A stretch of DNA of 64,000 nucleotides, taken from positions 1-64,000 of the forward strand of contig JACHLS010000018.1 of the NCBI GenBank assembly GCA_014204635.1. The letters are read 5' to 3'. Position numbers and translations under genes: made by a program. Of the stretch, positions 52,934-62,703 are shown one piece after another. The notes below the pieces were generated by a model. The model saw only the letters and a program-made list of their open reading frames with translations, was not told the origin of the DNA and searched no databases. The DNA comes from Sporosarcina luteola. GTDB taxonomy: Bacteria; Bacillota; Bacilli; Bacillales_A; Planococcaceae. The first letter of the stretch is position 1, and every line of letters begins with the position of its first letter.

Positions 52934-53350
52934 ATGTCAATTGAAGTAGGCAGCAAGTTACAGGGGAAAGTTACAGGGATCACAAACTTCGGGGCATTTG
53001 TTGAGCTGCCGAACGGTTCAACTGGTCTGGTCCATATTAGTGAAGTCGCGGATAATTATGTAAAGGACATTAACGACCATTTGAAAGTGGGAGACATGGT
53101 TGAAGTTAAAGTGATGAACGTCGGAACAGACGGTAAGATCGGGCTGTCCATCAGAAAGGCGAAGCCTGAAGCAGAACGTCCTCAACGCCCTCAACGTCCT
53201 CGTCACGGTGGAGGCCGTCCCCAAGCAGAACGACCTGAAAATTTTGAACAAAAGATGCAAAAGTTTATGAAAGACAGCGAAGAGCGTCTTTCCACTTTGA
53301 AAAGAGCAACAGAGTCTAAACGCGGTGGCCGTGGCGCAAGAAGAGGGTAA
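52934..53350 (+). CDS. yabR: S1 RNA-binding domain protein YabR
   Basis: A 138-residue general stress family protein. The S1 domain (about 3-72) is plain in LQGKVTGITNFGAFVELPNG and GLVHISEVADNYVKD. A basic, proline- and arginine-rich linker and a tail with RGGRGARRG follow. It would bind RNA, with ribosome association as in the related YugI. It has its own strong promoter. Confidence 0.93.
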   Translation: MSIEVGSKLQGKVTGITNFGAFVELPNGSTGLVHISEVADNYVKDINDHLKVGDMVEVKVMNVGTDGKIGLSIRKAKPEAERPQRPQRPRHGGGRPQAERPENFEQKMQKFMKDSEERLSTLKRATESKRGGRGARRG

Positions 53351-53489
53351 CTTGCTGGCTGTTTCAATTTAGGTCCATATACAATTCAAGCAATTTCGGT
53401 GGAGGTTTCTACCGAGATTGCTTTTTTATTCTTTGGAGAAGGAGTCTGTTTCCATGGAAGCGAATGATAAGGGGAAAGGGGGATGGGCT

Positions 53490-53957
53490 ATGGAAGAAAA
53501 AATCATTGCAGGTCTACAATTGTATATACAGTGGGTGGAAACACTTGGATCCCTATCAGAACAGGAGGCGGCCTTGCCGTATGCCGATGGAAAATGGTCG
53601 CCGAAAGAAATACTCATGCATATGGCAGAATGGGACCGGCTCACCATCGAGGAGCGTCTTGCCTATATGAAAGACAGTTCCACTTTCCATGAAGTACCTG
53701 CAGATATACCGTTTGATGAGTTCAATGCGGAAGCCGCACGCAAGGCAAAGGATAAAACATTTGATGAGATAAGGATGTATGCCATCGAAATGCGACGTCG
53801 CCTGCTTTCTGAGCTTGCACTGTTGGAGGGAGAGCAATGGGATGCGTCCATTCCAATTGGAGAGTTTACGATTTCAATCCGGCAGTATTTTTCCGATTTC
53901 ATTGAACATGACAAACACCATAAGACGCAGCTTGATTCACTGCAGGTGATTGGATAG
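53490..53957 (+). CDS. DinB/YfiT-like metal-dependent protein
   Basis: A 155-residue four-helix protein of the DinB superfamily. Metal ligands are visible as HMAEWDR near 48 and HDKHHK near 140. Members include thiol transferases (bacillithiol-S-transferase) and uncharacterised proteins; no finer assignment is justified. ATG 53490 is preceded by AAAGGGGG at 53475-53482. The longer frame starts earlier without such a site. Confidence 0.8.
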   Translation: MEEKIIAGLQLYIQWVETLGSLSEQEAALPYADGKWSPKEILMHMAEWDRLTIEERLAYMKDSSTFHEVPADIPFDEFNAEAARKAKDKTFDEIRMYAIEMRRRLLSELALLEGEQWDASIPIGEFTISIRQYFSDFIEHDKHHKTQLDSLQVIG

Positions 53958-53960
53958 AAA

Positions 53961-53988
53961 AAAGCGGCTCCCAGCAGGGAGCCGCTTT
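53961..53988. terminator. Bidirectional terminator of the DinB-like gene and tRNA-Met
   Basis: AAAGCGGCTCCC (53961-53972) pairs with GGGAGCCGCTTT (53977-53988). The minus-strand reading ends in six T, 14 bases after the tRNA 3' end. Confidence 0.85.
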
Positions 53989-54001
53989 CATTTATAAAGT
54001 A

Positions 54002-54075
54002 TAGCGGCGGAGGGGGTCGAACCCACGACCTCACGGGTATGAACCGTACGCTCTAGCCAGCTGAGCTACGCCGCC
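54002..54075 (-). tRNA. trnM: tRNA-Met (CAU), elongator type
   Basis: A 74-base cloverleaf on the minus strand. The acceptor GGCGGCG pairs with CGCCGCU (one G-U), the D arm is GCUC/GAGC, the anticodon loop UUCAUAC holds CAU, and the T loop is UUCGACC. Position 50-64 is a U-U mismatch in the T stem. The CCA end is not encoded. In B. subtilis a tRNA-Met gene also lies between yabR and spoIIE. It reads as the elongator rather than the initiator because the first base pair is G-U, not mismatched. Confidence 0.93.
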
Positions 54076-54290
54076 ATGAATGTTCAGGAAGTTTGCAAGC
54101 GCACCCTTTTTGAACAACAATCAACATATTACATGCGTTTGTGATACATGTCAACTACTCTTCATGAAAAAGTAGAGAAATTGTCCGTAACACGTCGAAA
54201 GATTTTTGAGACCCCTTGTCATGAACAGACAAAATCTGTTGCTTGTCCTATGTATACTTTGAGAAAAGCAGACATAGGGGGAATATGGAA

Positions 54291-56699
54291 ATGAAGATGA
54301 TAGGTAATCTGGAGAGGCCATTCAGTCAACAAATCCGCCACGCGGTCGAGTCGGTGATGAAGCGGAAACTCTATATTGCGTTGGCGGCCTTATTTTTAGT
54401 AGGATCATTTTTCTTATCCCAGGCGATTTTGTTCGACTCCGCAGTTCCTTTCTTTTTGCCGATTTGGGCATTGGCGCAGCTCCGTTTCCGTAAGCATCTC
54501 ATTTGGGCATTTATTGGTGGCATGGCAGGGAGTGCGCTATTGGGAGTAGGGCAAGCTGTCATTCATTTGTTAGAGTTATTGCTTTTCAGCATTGTGGTGA
54601 AGCAACCGCTGTTGCGCAAGTCCATTCCGCTGACAGTGGCCGGATGTATTATCGCAGTCCAAGTCATATGGCAATTTATCATGTTTGGGGGGAATCCGCC
54701 GGCTATTGTCCAGCTTACGATTGGTTTTGAAGCAGTCATTGCCCTTTTCATGACATTTTTCCTTCTTGTCGCCTTTCCTCACACAGAACGGATTTTGTTT
54801 GGGCAATGGTCTCCTGAGAGGCTGGGCGCTATATGTATTGTCGGGACCATGGCGACAACCGGAATGGGCAGCCTGATGATTGGTCCAGTTTCCATTCCGG
54901 GGGTCCTCCTGCATGTAACCATCCTTGTCGCGGCATTAGCAGGCGGTTTGCCGTTTTCTACTACCATCGCCATGATGATTGCAGCCATTGCCGGTATCGC
55001 GGAACTTTCTTTTACAGGCATGATGGCGGTTTACGGAATGACAGGCTTTTTTGCCGGCGCCTTCCGCCGGCTCGGAAAACTTGGAATCGCGACAGGGGGA
55101 TTAGCTGTTTCCGTCTTTTTTCTTCTATATGATTTAACGTTGCCTTTGGATGCTTCCCACTTTTATACGATTGCTGTCGCCTCATTTCTGTTTTTCCTAG
55201 TGCCAGGAAAGAAGATGGAGCCAATTCGCAATATATTTGTTTCCGAGAATCCAGATATGTCGGTGAAACGGCAGAAATGGTTGACCGAGCGGATGAATGA
55301 GCAACTAAAAGACTTTCAGCAATTCTCCAATTTCATGTCCACCTTGGTCAATGACCGTTTTTCAAATGATCAGGAAGAGCCGGATAGAACGATTCCTACG
55401 ATATGCCAGTCGTGCTTTCGATATGCAAAGTGTTGGGAAGGTAAGGACGAAGGGATGGCTAGGCTTCTTTATGAATGGGAATCCACTTATTCTGCAACGA
55501 AAAAAGCGGCCAGGCACCGGGTTGAGGAGCGGATTAAGCAGAAATGCATCCGATCCAATGGATTGATCACGGAAATGGAAGAGCAGTCGACGAACCGGCT
55601 GTTGATGGGGCAATTGCAGCATGGCAGGAAAATGCTCGCCCTGCAGCTTCGGGATATGAGCAGCCATCTTGAAAAAATTATGAGCGAAATAAAGGAGGAT
55701 TTATCCGTTCATAAAGTGGCGGAAGAGGAACTTGGAAAACGAATGGAACGGCAAGGAATCGAATTTTATCAAATCGATATTTTATCGGAGGTGAGGGGGG
55801 CGTATCAAATTGTCTGTTCGGTTCCGGAGAAACGCTCGGCATTTGAAACGGATACAACAGTTGCCGAGAGGTTGATTGTGCCCATCTTGGAAGAGATGTA
55901 TGGAGAACCGTTCAAGGTGGCAAAATCAGTTGCGGAACAGCTTCCTTTTCCGCATCTCCAGTTGACATTCAGCTCGGCTGTCCGTTTTTCAATGGAATAT
56001 GGCGTCGTTGCGACGGCCGGCACAGGGACCTTCCATGCGGGAGATGCCTATGAAATATTCCCAATCCATGACGGGTTGACGGCAGTCCTACTTTCGGATG
56101 GAATGGGCCAGGACATAAGCGCCTACCGGGAAAGCCGAAAAGTGATCCGGCTGATGCGGGAATGTCTGGACCGGAAAATGGATCCTGAAACAGCTATGCA
56201 TACGTTGCACTACATGATGTCGTTGAATGGGCTTGATGATATGTATGCGACCCTTGACTTGGCATTGCTCGATTTGCAGGATGGCAAGCTGTGGTCATGG
56301 AAGGCGGGTTCCATGAGCACGTACATTAAAAGAGGGCAGGAATTCATCCGCCTGGATAGCAAGTCGGTGCCGGTCGGCTTCTTGCCATCCTTCTCGGTCG
56401 AAGCGAAACATGAAGAATTGAAGTCAGGCGATTTGATTGTCATGCTGACAGATGGAATGTTTCACCCGAATGTTTCAATAGAAAAGCAGGAGCAGACGAT
56501 CTATCGTATATTGGATACGCATGGTGATTTGAATGCGGAAGCAGTGTCAGATAAAATCATGGCTGAAATGGAAAGGAAATTTGGAATGGTGGCGGATGAC
56601 AGGACTGTACTTGTCATGAAAATTGATCATATCGTGCCGAAGTGGCAAACGATTCGTCCGCATGATCGAATTATTTCCCGGGAAAGGGTGGTAGTATAG
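54291..56699 (+). CDS. spoIIE: Stage II sporulation protein E, PP2C phosphatase
   Basis: An 802-residue protein that activates sigma-F by dephosphorylating SpoIIAA in the forespore. About ten membrane segments occupy residues 30-320, followed by a central FtsZ-interacting region and a C-terminal PP2C domain with LLSDGMGQD near 600 and LTDGMFHP near 720. ATG 54291 fits AGGGGG (54276-54281) best; ATG 54285 is also possible. In B. subtilis yabS and yabT follow; here tilS comes next. Confidence 0.95.
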   Translation: MKMIGNLERPFSQQIRHAVESVMKRKLYIALAALFLVGSFFLSQAILFDSAVPFFLPIWALAQLRFRKHLIWAFIGGMAGSALLGVGQAVIHLLELLLFSIVVKQPLLRKSIPLTVAGCIIAVQVIWQFIMFGGNPPAIVQLTIGFEAVIALFMTFFLLVAFPHTERILFGQWSPERLGAICIVGTMATTGMGSLMIGPVSIPGVLLHVTILVAALAGGLPFSTTIAMMIAAIAGIAELSFTGMMAVYGMTGFFAGAFRRLGKLGIATGGLAVSVFFLLYDLTLPLDASHFYTIAVASFLFFLVPGKKMEPIRNIFVSENPDMSVKRQKWLTERMNEQLKDFQQFSNFMSTLVNDRFSNDQEEPDRTIPTICQSCFRYAKCWEGKDEGMARLLYEWESTYSATKKAARHRVEERIKQKCIRSNGLITEMEEQSTNRLLMGQLQHGRKMLALQLRDMSSHLEKIMSEIKEDLSVHKVAEEELGKRMERQGIEFYQIDILSEVRGAYQIVCSVPEKRSAFETDTTVAERLIVPILEEMYGEPFKVAKSVAEQLPFPHLQLTFSSAVRFSMEYGVVATAGTGTFHAGDAYEIFPIHDGLTAVLLSDGMGQDISAYRESRKVIRLMRECLDRKMDPETAMHTLHYMMSLNGLDDMYATLDLALLDLQDGKLWSWKAGSMSTYIKRGQEFIRLDSKSVPVGFLPSFSVEAKHEELKSGDLIVMLTDGMFHPNVSIEKQEQTIYRILDTHGDLNAEAVSDKIMAEMERKFGMVADDRTVLVMKIDHIVPKWQTIRPHDRIISRERVVV

Positions 56700-56731
56700 A
56701 AGCAAGACATTGATTTATTGGAGGGTCCTGA

Positions 56732-58141
56732 ATGGACAAGTTTGAGCGAAAAGTGATGGAGAATATGGAACGAAGATCTTTGATTGAAAGCGGAGACCGG
56801 ATCCTCGTCGCTTGTTCAGGGGGAGTTGACTCGGTCGGTCTGCTCCTTTTTCTCGCGATGCAACGCCGTGTCTTAGGTATAGAACTTGCCGCAGTCCATG
56901 TCGATCATATGCTTCGCGGTGAAGAGTCGGAAGAGGATGGGGTGTATGTAAAAGAGCTTTGCACGCGTTTTGAGATTCCGTTTTACGGGGGACAGGTGCC
57001 TGTGCCTGAATTGAAAAAACAGAAAGGCGGCAATGTGCAGGACATATGCAGAAAGGAGAGATATGGCTATTTTGCGAAGGTGATGGAGGAAAGAGGCTAT
57101 ACGAAACTGGCGGTAGCGCATCATGCTGAGGATCAGCTCGAAACGGTCATCATGCAATTGTCCAAAGGGAGTGTTCCTCTAGGGATGCGTGATGCCAGGG
57201 CTGTGCCAGGCGGCGTGCTCATAAGGCCATTTATGACGGTAGGTAAATCGGAAATCCGTTCTTTTATCGAAAAGCTAGGTGTTGTTCATCGCGAAGATCC
57301 GAGCAATGCCAGTGACGCGTACACCCGCAATTATCTTAGGCATCATGCAGTGCCGCCAATCCTGCAAACAAATCATATGGCAGCGATCAATTCAGTTCGT
57401 ATGACAGAAAGTCTGCAGGAGGATGATGCATTGTTAAAACATATGGCCAATGAGATGCTTGCCCGAATGCTCTCGTTGACAGACGAGGGTCTTCCATCCA
57501 TTGAAATAAAGCGTTTTGCCAGTATGCACCCCGCTTTACAAAAAAGGATGATTCCTCTACTATTAAATTATCTTTATTGTGGGGAAAATATGCCTGTCGA
57601 GTACAGTTCGGCACTTGTCGAACAGCTCCTGCGTCAAATGCAGACAGATGCCGGAAATGCGGCGCTCGATCTTCCTGGCGGTTTTCTTTGCCGCAGGGAA
57701 TATGACGTTGTACGGTTTGAAAAAAGCGTTGAGGAACCAGAGCCGGGCTTGCCCAAGGAGCTGTTGAAGGGTGTCTGGACGAGGTGGGGGGAACAGTACC
57801 TCTATTGGAATACAGTGGCGGCAGCCGATGTGCCACCTTCGGATGGATATGAGGAGCGCATGTACTTTATGATGCCTGCCACGGAATTCCCGCTGTTTGT
57901 CAGGGCCAGAAAAGACGGTGATCGGATCTGGCTTAAAGGAATGACTGAACCGAAGCGTTTATCCCGTTTGTTCATCGATGAAAAGGTGGCCGCCCGTAAA
58001 AGGGAAATGCTTCCTATCATTGTGACGGCAGCAGACGAAGTGTGTGCAGTACCGGGCATTCGTTATGGAAAGTTGTTTTCCCGTCAGGCAAGTGGGGAAG
58101 AGTATGTATTCATAGTAAAACCAGTTGGCAAAGTTTGTTGA
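56732..58141 (+). CDS. tilS: tRNA(Ile) lysidine synthetase TilS
   Basis: A 469-residue enzyme that converts C34 of tRNA-Ile(CAU) to lysidine. The PP-loop is VACSGGVDSVGLL (about 28-40), and DHMLRGEESEEDG near 58-70 is conserved. The C-terminal TilS-type domain follows from about residue 390. It ends a run with hpt and ftsH, as in Bacillus. Confidence 0.95.
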   Translation: MDKFERKVMENMERRSLIESGDRILVACSGGVDSVGLLLFLAMQRRVLGIELAAVHVDHMLRGEESEEDGVYVKELCTRFEIPFYGGQVPVPELKKQKGGNVQDICRKERYGYFAKVMEERGYTKLAVAHHAEDQLETVIMQLSKGSVPLGMRDARAVPGGVLIRPFMTVGKSEIRSFIEKLGVVHREDPSNASDAYTRNYLRHHAVPPILQTNHMAAINSVRMTESLQEDDALLKHMANEMLARMLSLTDEGLPSIEIKRFASMHPALQKRMIPLLLNYLYCGENMPVEYSSALVEQLLRQMQTDAGNAALDLPGGFLCRREYDVVRFEKSVEEPEPGLPKELLKGVWTRWGEQYLYWNTVAAADVPPSDGYEERMYFMMPATEFPLFVRARKDGDRIWLKGMTEPKRLSRLFIDEKVAARKREMLPIIVTAADEVCAVPGIRYGKLFSRQASGEEYVFIVKPVGKVC

Positions 58142-58246
58142 TCCGGTATTGAATTGCCGGGAACATAAGTCCCTTCACTTTCAATTTCACTAAAGTGGAG
58201 ACTATTTGTTTGTCCATCACATCATTTGGAAAGAGGAGGACTTTCG

Positions 58247-58789
58247 ATGTTAGAGAAAGATATCGAAGAGGTATTAATTACGGAAGAACAGCTTCAAGAA
58301 AAAATAGCGGAGCTCGGAGCTGTTCTGTCAGAAGAATATAAGGATAAATTCCCGCTAGCCATCGGAGTCCTCAAAGGCGCCCTGCCGTTTATGAGCGACT
58401 TGATTAAAAGGATCGATGCATACATAGAATTGGATTTCATGGATGTGTCCAGCTATGGGAACGCGACAGTTTCTTCAGGGGAAGTGAAAATCGTCAAGGA
58501 TTTGAATACGAGTGTCGAGGGTAGAGACGTATTGATTATCGAAGACATCATCGACAGCGGGAAGACCTTGAATTACCTTGTCGATCTGTTTAAATACCGC
58601 AAAGCGAAATCCATTAAAATCGTCACGCTGCTTGATAAGCCGACTGGCAGGAAAGTAGACTTGAGTGCTGACCATGTCGGATTTCTCGTTCCGGATGCGT
58701 TCGTCGTCGGATACGGACTGGACTATGCGGAAAAATATCGCAACTTGCCTTATATCGGTGTTCTGAAAAAGGAAATCTACTCTTTTTGA
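58247..58789 (+). CDS. hpt: Hypoxanthine-guanine phosphoribosyltransferase
   Basis: A 180-residue purine-salvage enzyme. The PRPP loop is LIIEDIIDSGKTL near 97-109, and VSSYGNATVSSGEV lies in the flexible loop before it. In B. subtilis (hprT) it also contacts TilS and FtsH-linked regulation. ATG 58247 is set by GAAAGAGGAGGA upstream. Confidence 0.95.
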   Translation: MLEKDIEEVLITEEQLQEKIAELGAVLSEEYKDKFPLAIGVLKGALPFMSDLIKRIDAYIELDFMDVSSYGNATVSSGEVKIVKDLNTSVEGRDVLIIEDIIDSGKTLNYLVDLFKYRKAKSIKIVTLLDKPTGRKVDLSADHVGFLVPDAFVVGYGLDYAEKYRNLPYIGVLKKEIYSF

Positions 58790-58833
58790 AAGCTTTCCGA
58801 CAAGTCCTCCTCAAGGGCGACGGAAGGCTTTTT
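58789..58833 (+). terminator. Terminator after hpt
   Basis: AAAGCTTTCCG (58789-58799) pairs with CGGAAGGCTTT (58821-58831) with one G-T pair, followed by T. Confidence 0.82.
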
Positions 58834-58856
58834 CCATAAGTCGTTTTCATTGTAGA

Positions 58857-58886
58857 TTGGTTCCTATCTGTGTTAAGATTTACAAT
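58857..58886 (+). promoter_or_regulatory. Probable sigma-A promoter of ftsH
   Basis: TTGGTT (58857-58862) and TACAAT (58881-58886) are 18 bases apart, 33 bases before the start codon. Confidence 0.55.
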
Positions 58887-58918
58887 AGTTTTCTGTTGAA
58901 GAAATGAGGAGGCTTGGG

Positions 58919-60934
58919 ATGAATCGAATACTTCGATACTTTCTATTATACGGACTGATCTTCCTTGCCATCATGGGGATTTTCAGTTCACTAAATAATC
59001 CAAATCCGAAGATGGAAGAGATTAGTACTGACACATTCTATAATGAGTTGGAAAAAGGCAATGTTGAGTCTATCACACTTCAACCGGTCAGCGGCGTCCT
59101 GAATGTTGTAGGCGTCCTGAAAGGCTACGAAGAAGGAAAGAAATTTACGACTAACATTCTGAACAATGATGAAACTAGACGGTTCGTGGAAGAGGGCGGC
59201 AAGGCGAACAATCCAGAGCTGATCGTCAAACAAGCTCCTGAAACAAGCGCGTGGGTATCCTTCTTTACTGGACTCGTTCCATTCATCATCATTATCATCC
59301 TGTTCTTCTTCCTGCTGAACCAAGCGCAAGGCGGCGGTGGTGGCCGTGTCATGAACTTTGGGAAAAGCAAGGCGAAGCTTCATACGGATGAGCGCAAGAA
59401 AGTACGCTTCTCCGATGTGGCAGGCGCTGACGAAGAAAAACAAGAATTGGAAGAAGTTGTTGATTTCCTGAAAGACTCCAGGAAATTTGCGGAGCTTGGA
59501 GCTCGTATTCCGAAAGGGATCTTGCTAGTCGGCCCTCCGGGGACAGGTAAGACATTGCTAGCCCGTGCGGTAGCAGGCGAAGCGGGTGTACCATTCTTCT
59601 CTATTTCCGGTTCAGACTTTGTTGAGATGTTTGTAGGTGTGGGGGCATCCCGTGTCCGTGACCTATTTGAAAATGCAAAGAAAAATGCGCCTTGTATAAT
59701 CTTCATCGATGAAATTGATGCAGTTGGACGTCAGCGTGGCGCAGGCCTTGGCGGTGGACATGACGAACGGGAACAGACATTGAACCAATTGCTCGTTGAG
59801 ATGGATGGTTTTGATGGAAATGAAGGGATTATCATTGTCGCTGCGACGAACCGTCCGGACATTTTGGATCCTGCACTTCTCCGTCCAGGACGTTTTGACC
59901 GTCAGATTACGGTTGGCCGTCCAGATGTAAAAGGCCGTGAAGCGGTTCTTAAAGTGCATGCACGTAACAAACCGCTGGATGAAACGGTCAACATGAAAGC
60001 TCTGGCACAACGGACACCTGGTTTTTCCGGTGCTGATCTTGAGAACCTGTTGAACGAGGCTGCGCTCGTTGCTGCCCGCAGAGGGAAATCAAAAATCGAT
60101 ATGGCGGATATTGATGAAGCGACAGATCGCGTCATTGCGGGTCCAGCTAAAACAAGCCGTGTCATTTCCGCAAAGGAAAAGAATATCGTCGCATTCCACG
60201 AAGCAGGGCACGTAGTGGTCGGGCTCATGTTGGACGATGCGGAAATTGTCCATAAAGTGACCATCGTTCCACGCGGTCAGGCAGGTGGTTATGCAGTCAT
60301 GCTGCCGAAAGAGGATCGGTACTTCATGACGAAGCCGGAATTACTAGACAAAATCGCAGGTTTGTTGGGCGGCCGTGTGGCGGAGGAAATCGTGCTGGGC
60401 GAAGTTTCAACCGGTGCTCACAATGACTTCCAACGTGCAACAGGCATTGCCCGCTCCATGGTGACTGAATATGGTATGAGTGATAAACTTGGACCAATGC
60501 AGTTCGGTCAATCACAAGGCCAAGTGTTCCTAGGCCGCGATTTTAATTCGGAACAAAATTACTCCGAATCGATCGCTTACGAGATTGATCAGGAAATGCA
60601 ACGCATTATCAAAGAACAATATAATCGGACCAAACAAATTCTTACAGATAATCGTTCGCTCCTTGATTTGATTGCGACGACGCTGCTCGATGTAGAAACA
60701 CTCGATGCAGAGCAGATCAATCATTTGAAAGATCATGGTACATTGCCGGAACGTCCGTATGAGCGGAATGGCAAGGAAGAAAGCGCGAATTCTTCTGATG
60801 ATGATACTGATCCAAAGGATGAAGTGAATCCGGATGCAACAGGTGCACCGAACGATCCGTCTGTGGCGGATTTGCCGAAAGAAACAGGACCGCAACGCCC
60901 TCTTCCGCCAATTGAAGAGGAACGTAGGGACTGA
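58919..60934 (+). CDS. ftsH: ATP-dependent membrane metalloprotease FtsH
   Basis: A 671-residue protease. Two membrane segments (about 6-25 and 116-134) flank a small external domain. The AAA module has Walker A GPPGTGKT at 205-212 and SRH motif near 320; the zinc site HEAGH is at 427-431. An acidic, proline-rich tail ends the chain. It degrades membrane and regulatory proteins and is needed for sporulation. GAGGAGG precedes ATG 58919. Confidence 0.97.
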   Translation: MNRILRYFLLYGLIFLAIMGIFSSLNNPNPKMEEISTDTFYNELEKGNVESITLQPVSGVLNVVGVLKGYEEGKKFTTNILNNDETRRFVEEGGKANNPELIVKQAPETSAWVSFFTGLVPFIIIIILFFFLLNQAQGGGGGRVMNFGKSKAKLHTDERKKVRFSDVAGADEEKQELEEVVDFLKDSRKFAELGARIPKGILLVGPPGTGKTLLARAVAGEAGVPFFSISGSDFVEMFVGVGASRVRDLFENAKKNAPCIIFIDEIDAVGRQRGAGLGGGHDEREQTLNQLLVEMDGFDGNEGIIIVAATNRPDILDPALLRPGRFDRQITVGRPDVKGREAVLKVHARNKPLDETVNMKALAQRTPGFSGADLENLLNEAALVAARRGKSKIDMADIDEATDRVIAGPAKTSRVISAKEKNIVAFHEAGHVVVGLMLDDAEIVHKVTIVPRGQAGGYAVMLPKEDRYFMTKPELLDKIAGLLGGRVAEEIVLGEVSTGAHNDFQRATGIARSMVTEYGMSDKLGPMQFGQSQGQVFLGRDFNSEQNYSESIAYEIDQEMQRIIKEQYNRTKQILTDNRSLLDLIATTLLDVETLDAEQINHLKDHGTLPERPYERNGKEESANSSDDDTDPKDEVNPDATGAPNDPSVADLPKETGPQRPLPPIEEERRD

Positions 60935-60939
60935 TAAGA

Positions 60940-60978
60940 AACAGTCGACTGTCTTTTAACAAGCAGTCGACTGTTTTT
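60940..60978 (+). terminator. Terminator after ftsH
   Basis: AACAGTCGACTG (60940-60951) pairs with CAGTCGACTGTT (60964-60975), followed by TTT. Confidence 0.9.
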
Positions 60979-61036
60979 CGTTCAGCTGATTATGGTATGA
61001 TGTTTTGGAAAACCCGATGTTAGCGAGGAAACGATT

Positions 61037-61801
61037 ATGATCTTAGTATTGGATACAGGTAATACAAATATCGTGCTGGGTGTTTATGAGCAGGGCGAGT
61101 TGAAATATCATTGGCGGATGGAAACATACCGGCATAAAACCGAAGATGAATATGCAATGTCGGTAAAAGCTCTATTCTCTCACGTTGGATTGGAGTTCAG
61201 CGATATTACTGGCATTATCATCTCTTCAGTTGTTCCTCCGGTCATGTTCCCATTGGAGCAAATGTGCAGGAAGTATTTTAATATCCGTCCATTGATTGTC
61301 GGACCGGGCGTTAAGACTGGATTGAATATAAAATATGAGAACCCGCGTGAAGTGGGGGCTGACCGAATTGTCAATGCGGTCGCCGCAATTCATGAATACG
61401 GCGATCCACTGATTATTGTCGATTTCGGTACGGCAACGACTTATTGTTATGTCAATGAGAAAGGCGAGTACATGGGAGGCGCTATTGCTCCCGGTGTTGG
61501 CATCTCGATGGAGGCTCTTTTTGACCGCGCGTCAAAACTCCCTCGTGTGGAACTGGTTCGTCCAGAACAGGTGATTGGAAAAAATACAGTCGCTGCTATG
61601 CAAGCGGGCATTGTATACGGCTATGTGGGACAAGTCGAGGGTATCGTTGGCCGGATCAAGGCACAAAGTAAAGTAGAACCAAAAGTTATCGCGACAGGCG
61701 GCCTGGCGGAATTGATTGCAAGCGAGACGGATGTCATTGATGTTGTCGATAGTTTCTTGACGTTAAAAGGTCTTCATTTGATTTATGAGCGAAATGTGTA
61801 A
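61037..61801 (+). CDS. coaX: Type III pantothenate kinase
   Basis: A 254-residue kinase that starts coenzyme A synthesis. The phosphate motif is DTGNTNIVLG (6-15), and DFGTATT near 128-134 and GGAIAPGVGIS near 147-157 are conserved. Type III enzymes need a monovalent cation and are not inhibited by CoA. It stands first in an operon with hslO and the PrsA-like gene. Confidence 0.96.
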   Translation: MILVLDTGNTNIVLGVYEQGELKYHWRMETYRHKTEDEYAMSVKALFSHVGLEFSDITGIIISSVVPPVMFPLEQMCRKYFNIRPLIVGPGVKTGLNIKYENPREVGADRIVNAVAAIHEYGDPLIIVDFGTATTYCYVNEKGEYMGGAIAPGVGISMEALFDRASKLPRVELVRPEQVIGKNTVAAMQAGIVYGYVGQVEGIVGRIKAQSKVEPKVIATGGLAELIASETDVIDVVDSFLTLKGLHLIYERNV

Positions 61802-61815
61802 GAGGAGTGGAAACT

Positions 61816-62703
61816 ATGAGTGATTATTTGATCAGGGCGCTGGCATTTGATAATACGATCCGTGCCTATGCGATACGTTCAACTGAAGCAGTAAGCGAAG
61901 CGCAACGCCGCCATTATACTTGGCCGACGGCGACTGCTGCGCTGGGCCGCTCTATGACAGCTGCCGTCATGATGGGTGCCATGTTGAAAGGCGAAGAGAA
62001 GCTGACTGTTAAAATTGAAGGAAATGGCCCTCTCGGCCCGATTGTTGCCGATGCGAATGCGAAAGGCGAAGTGCGCGGCTATGCGACGCATCCGCAGACC
62101 CACTTTGATTTAAATGAAAAGGGCAAGCTCGATGTCCGGCGAGCTGTTGGAACAGAAGGAATGCTGACTGTCGTGAAGGACTTGGGACTTCGCGATTATT
62201 TCACAGGACAGGTGCCGCTCGTTTCTGGTGAGATCGCAGAAGACTTTACACAGTATTTTGTTGTGTCCGAACAAGTGCCTTCCGCAGTTGGATTGGGCGT
62301 ACTAGTAAATCCGGATAATACCGTAAAAGCCGCTGGCGGATTCATTATCCAGGTGATGCCGGGTGCAACGGACGAAACAATCAGCGAGTTGGAAAGGCGC
62401 ATTTCTACCGTGGAGCCAATCTCAAAATTAATCGACCGAGGATTGACGCCGGAAGAAATTCTTCAGGAAGTGCTCGGACATGATAATGTGGATGTGATTG
62501 ACCGCATGCCGGTGACTTTCAGCTGCAATTGTTCCAGAGAACGTTTTGGCAATGCGATTATCGGCCTTGGAGAAAAAGAGATCCGGGACATGATCGAAGA
62601 AGACGGCCAAGCAGAAGCAGAATGCCACTTCTGTCTAGAAAAATATTTGTACACTAAAGAAGACCTGGAAGGTTTTATTGATGAAATACGGTCACAGGCG
62701 TGA
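61816..62703 (+). CDS. hslO: Redox-regulated chaperone Hsp33
   Basis: A 295-residue chaperone active under oxidative stress. The zinc cysteines are in SCNCSRERF near 236 and CHFCLEKY near 268, the CXC and CXXC pair of Hsp33. ATG 61816 is preceded by GAGGAGTGG. The 3' end overlaps the next gene by 23 bases. Confidence 0.96.
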   Translation: MSDYLIRALAFDNTIRAYAIRSTEAVSEAQRRHYTWPTATAALGRSMTAAVMMGAMLKGEEKLTVKIEGNGPLGPIVADANAKGEVRGYATHPQTHFDLNEKGKLDVRRAVGTEGMLTVVKDLGLRDYFTGQVPLVSGEIAEDFTQYFVVSEQVPSAVGLGVLVNPDNTVKAAGGFIIQVMPGATDETISELERRISTVEPISKLIDRGLTPEEILQEVLGHDNVDVIDRMPVTFSCNCSRERFGNAIIGLGEKEIRDMIEEDGQAEAECHFCLEKYLYTKEDLEGFIDEIRSQA

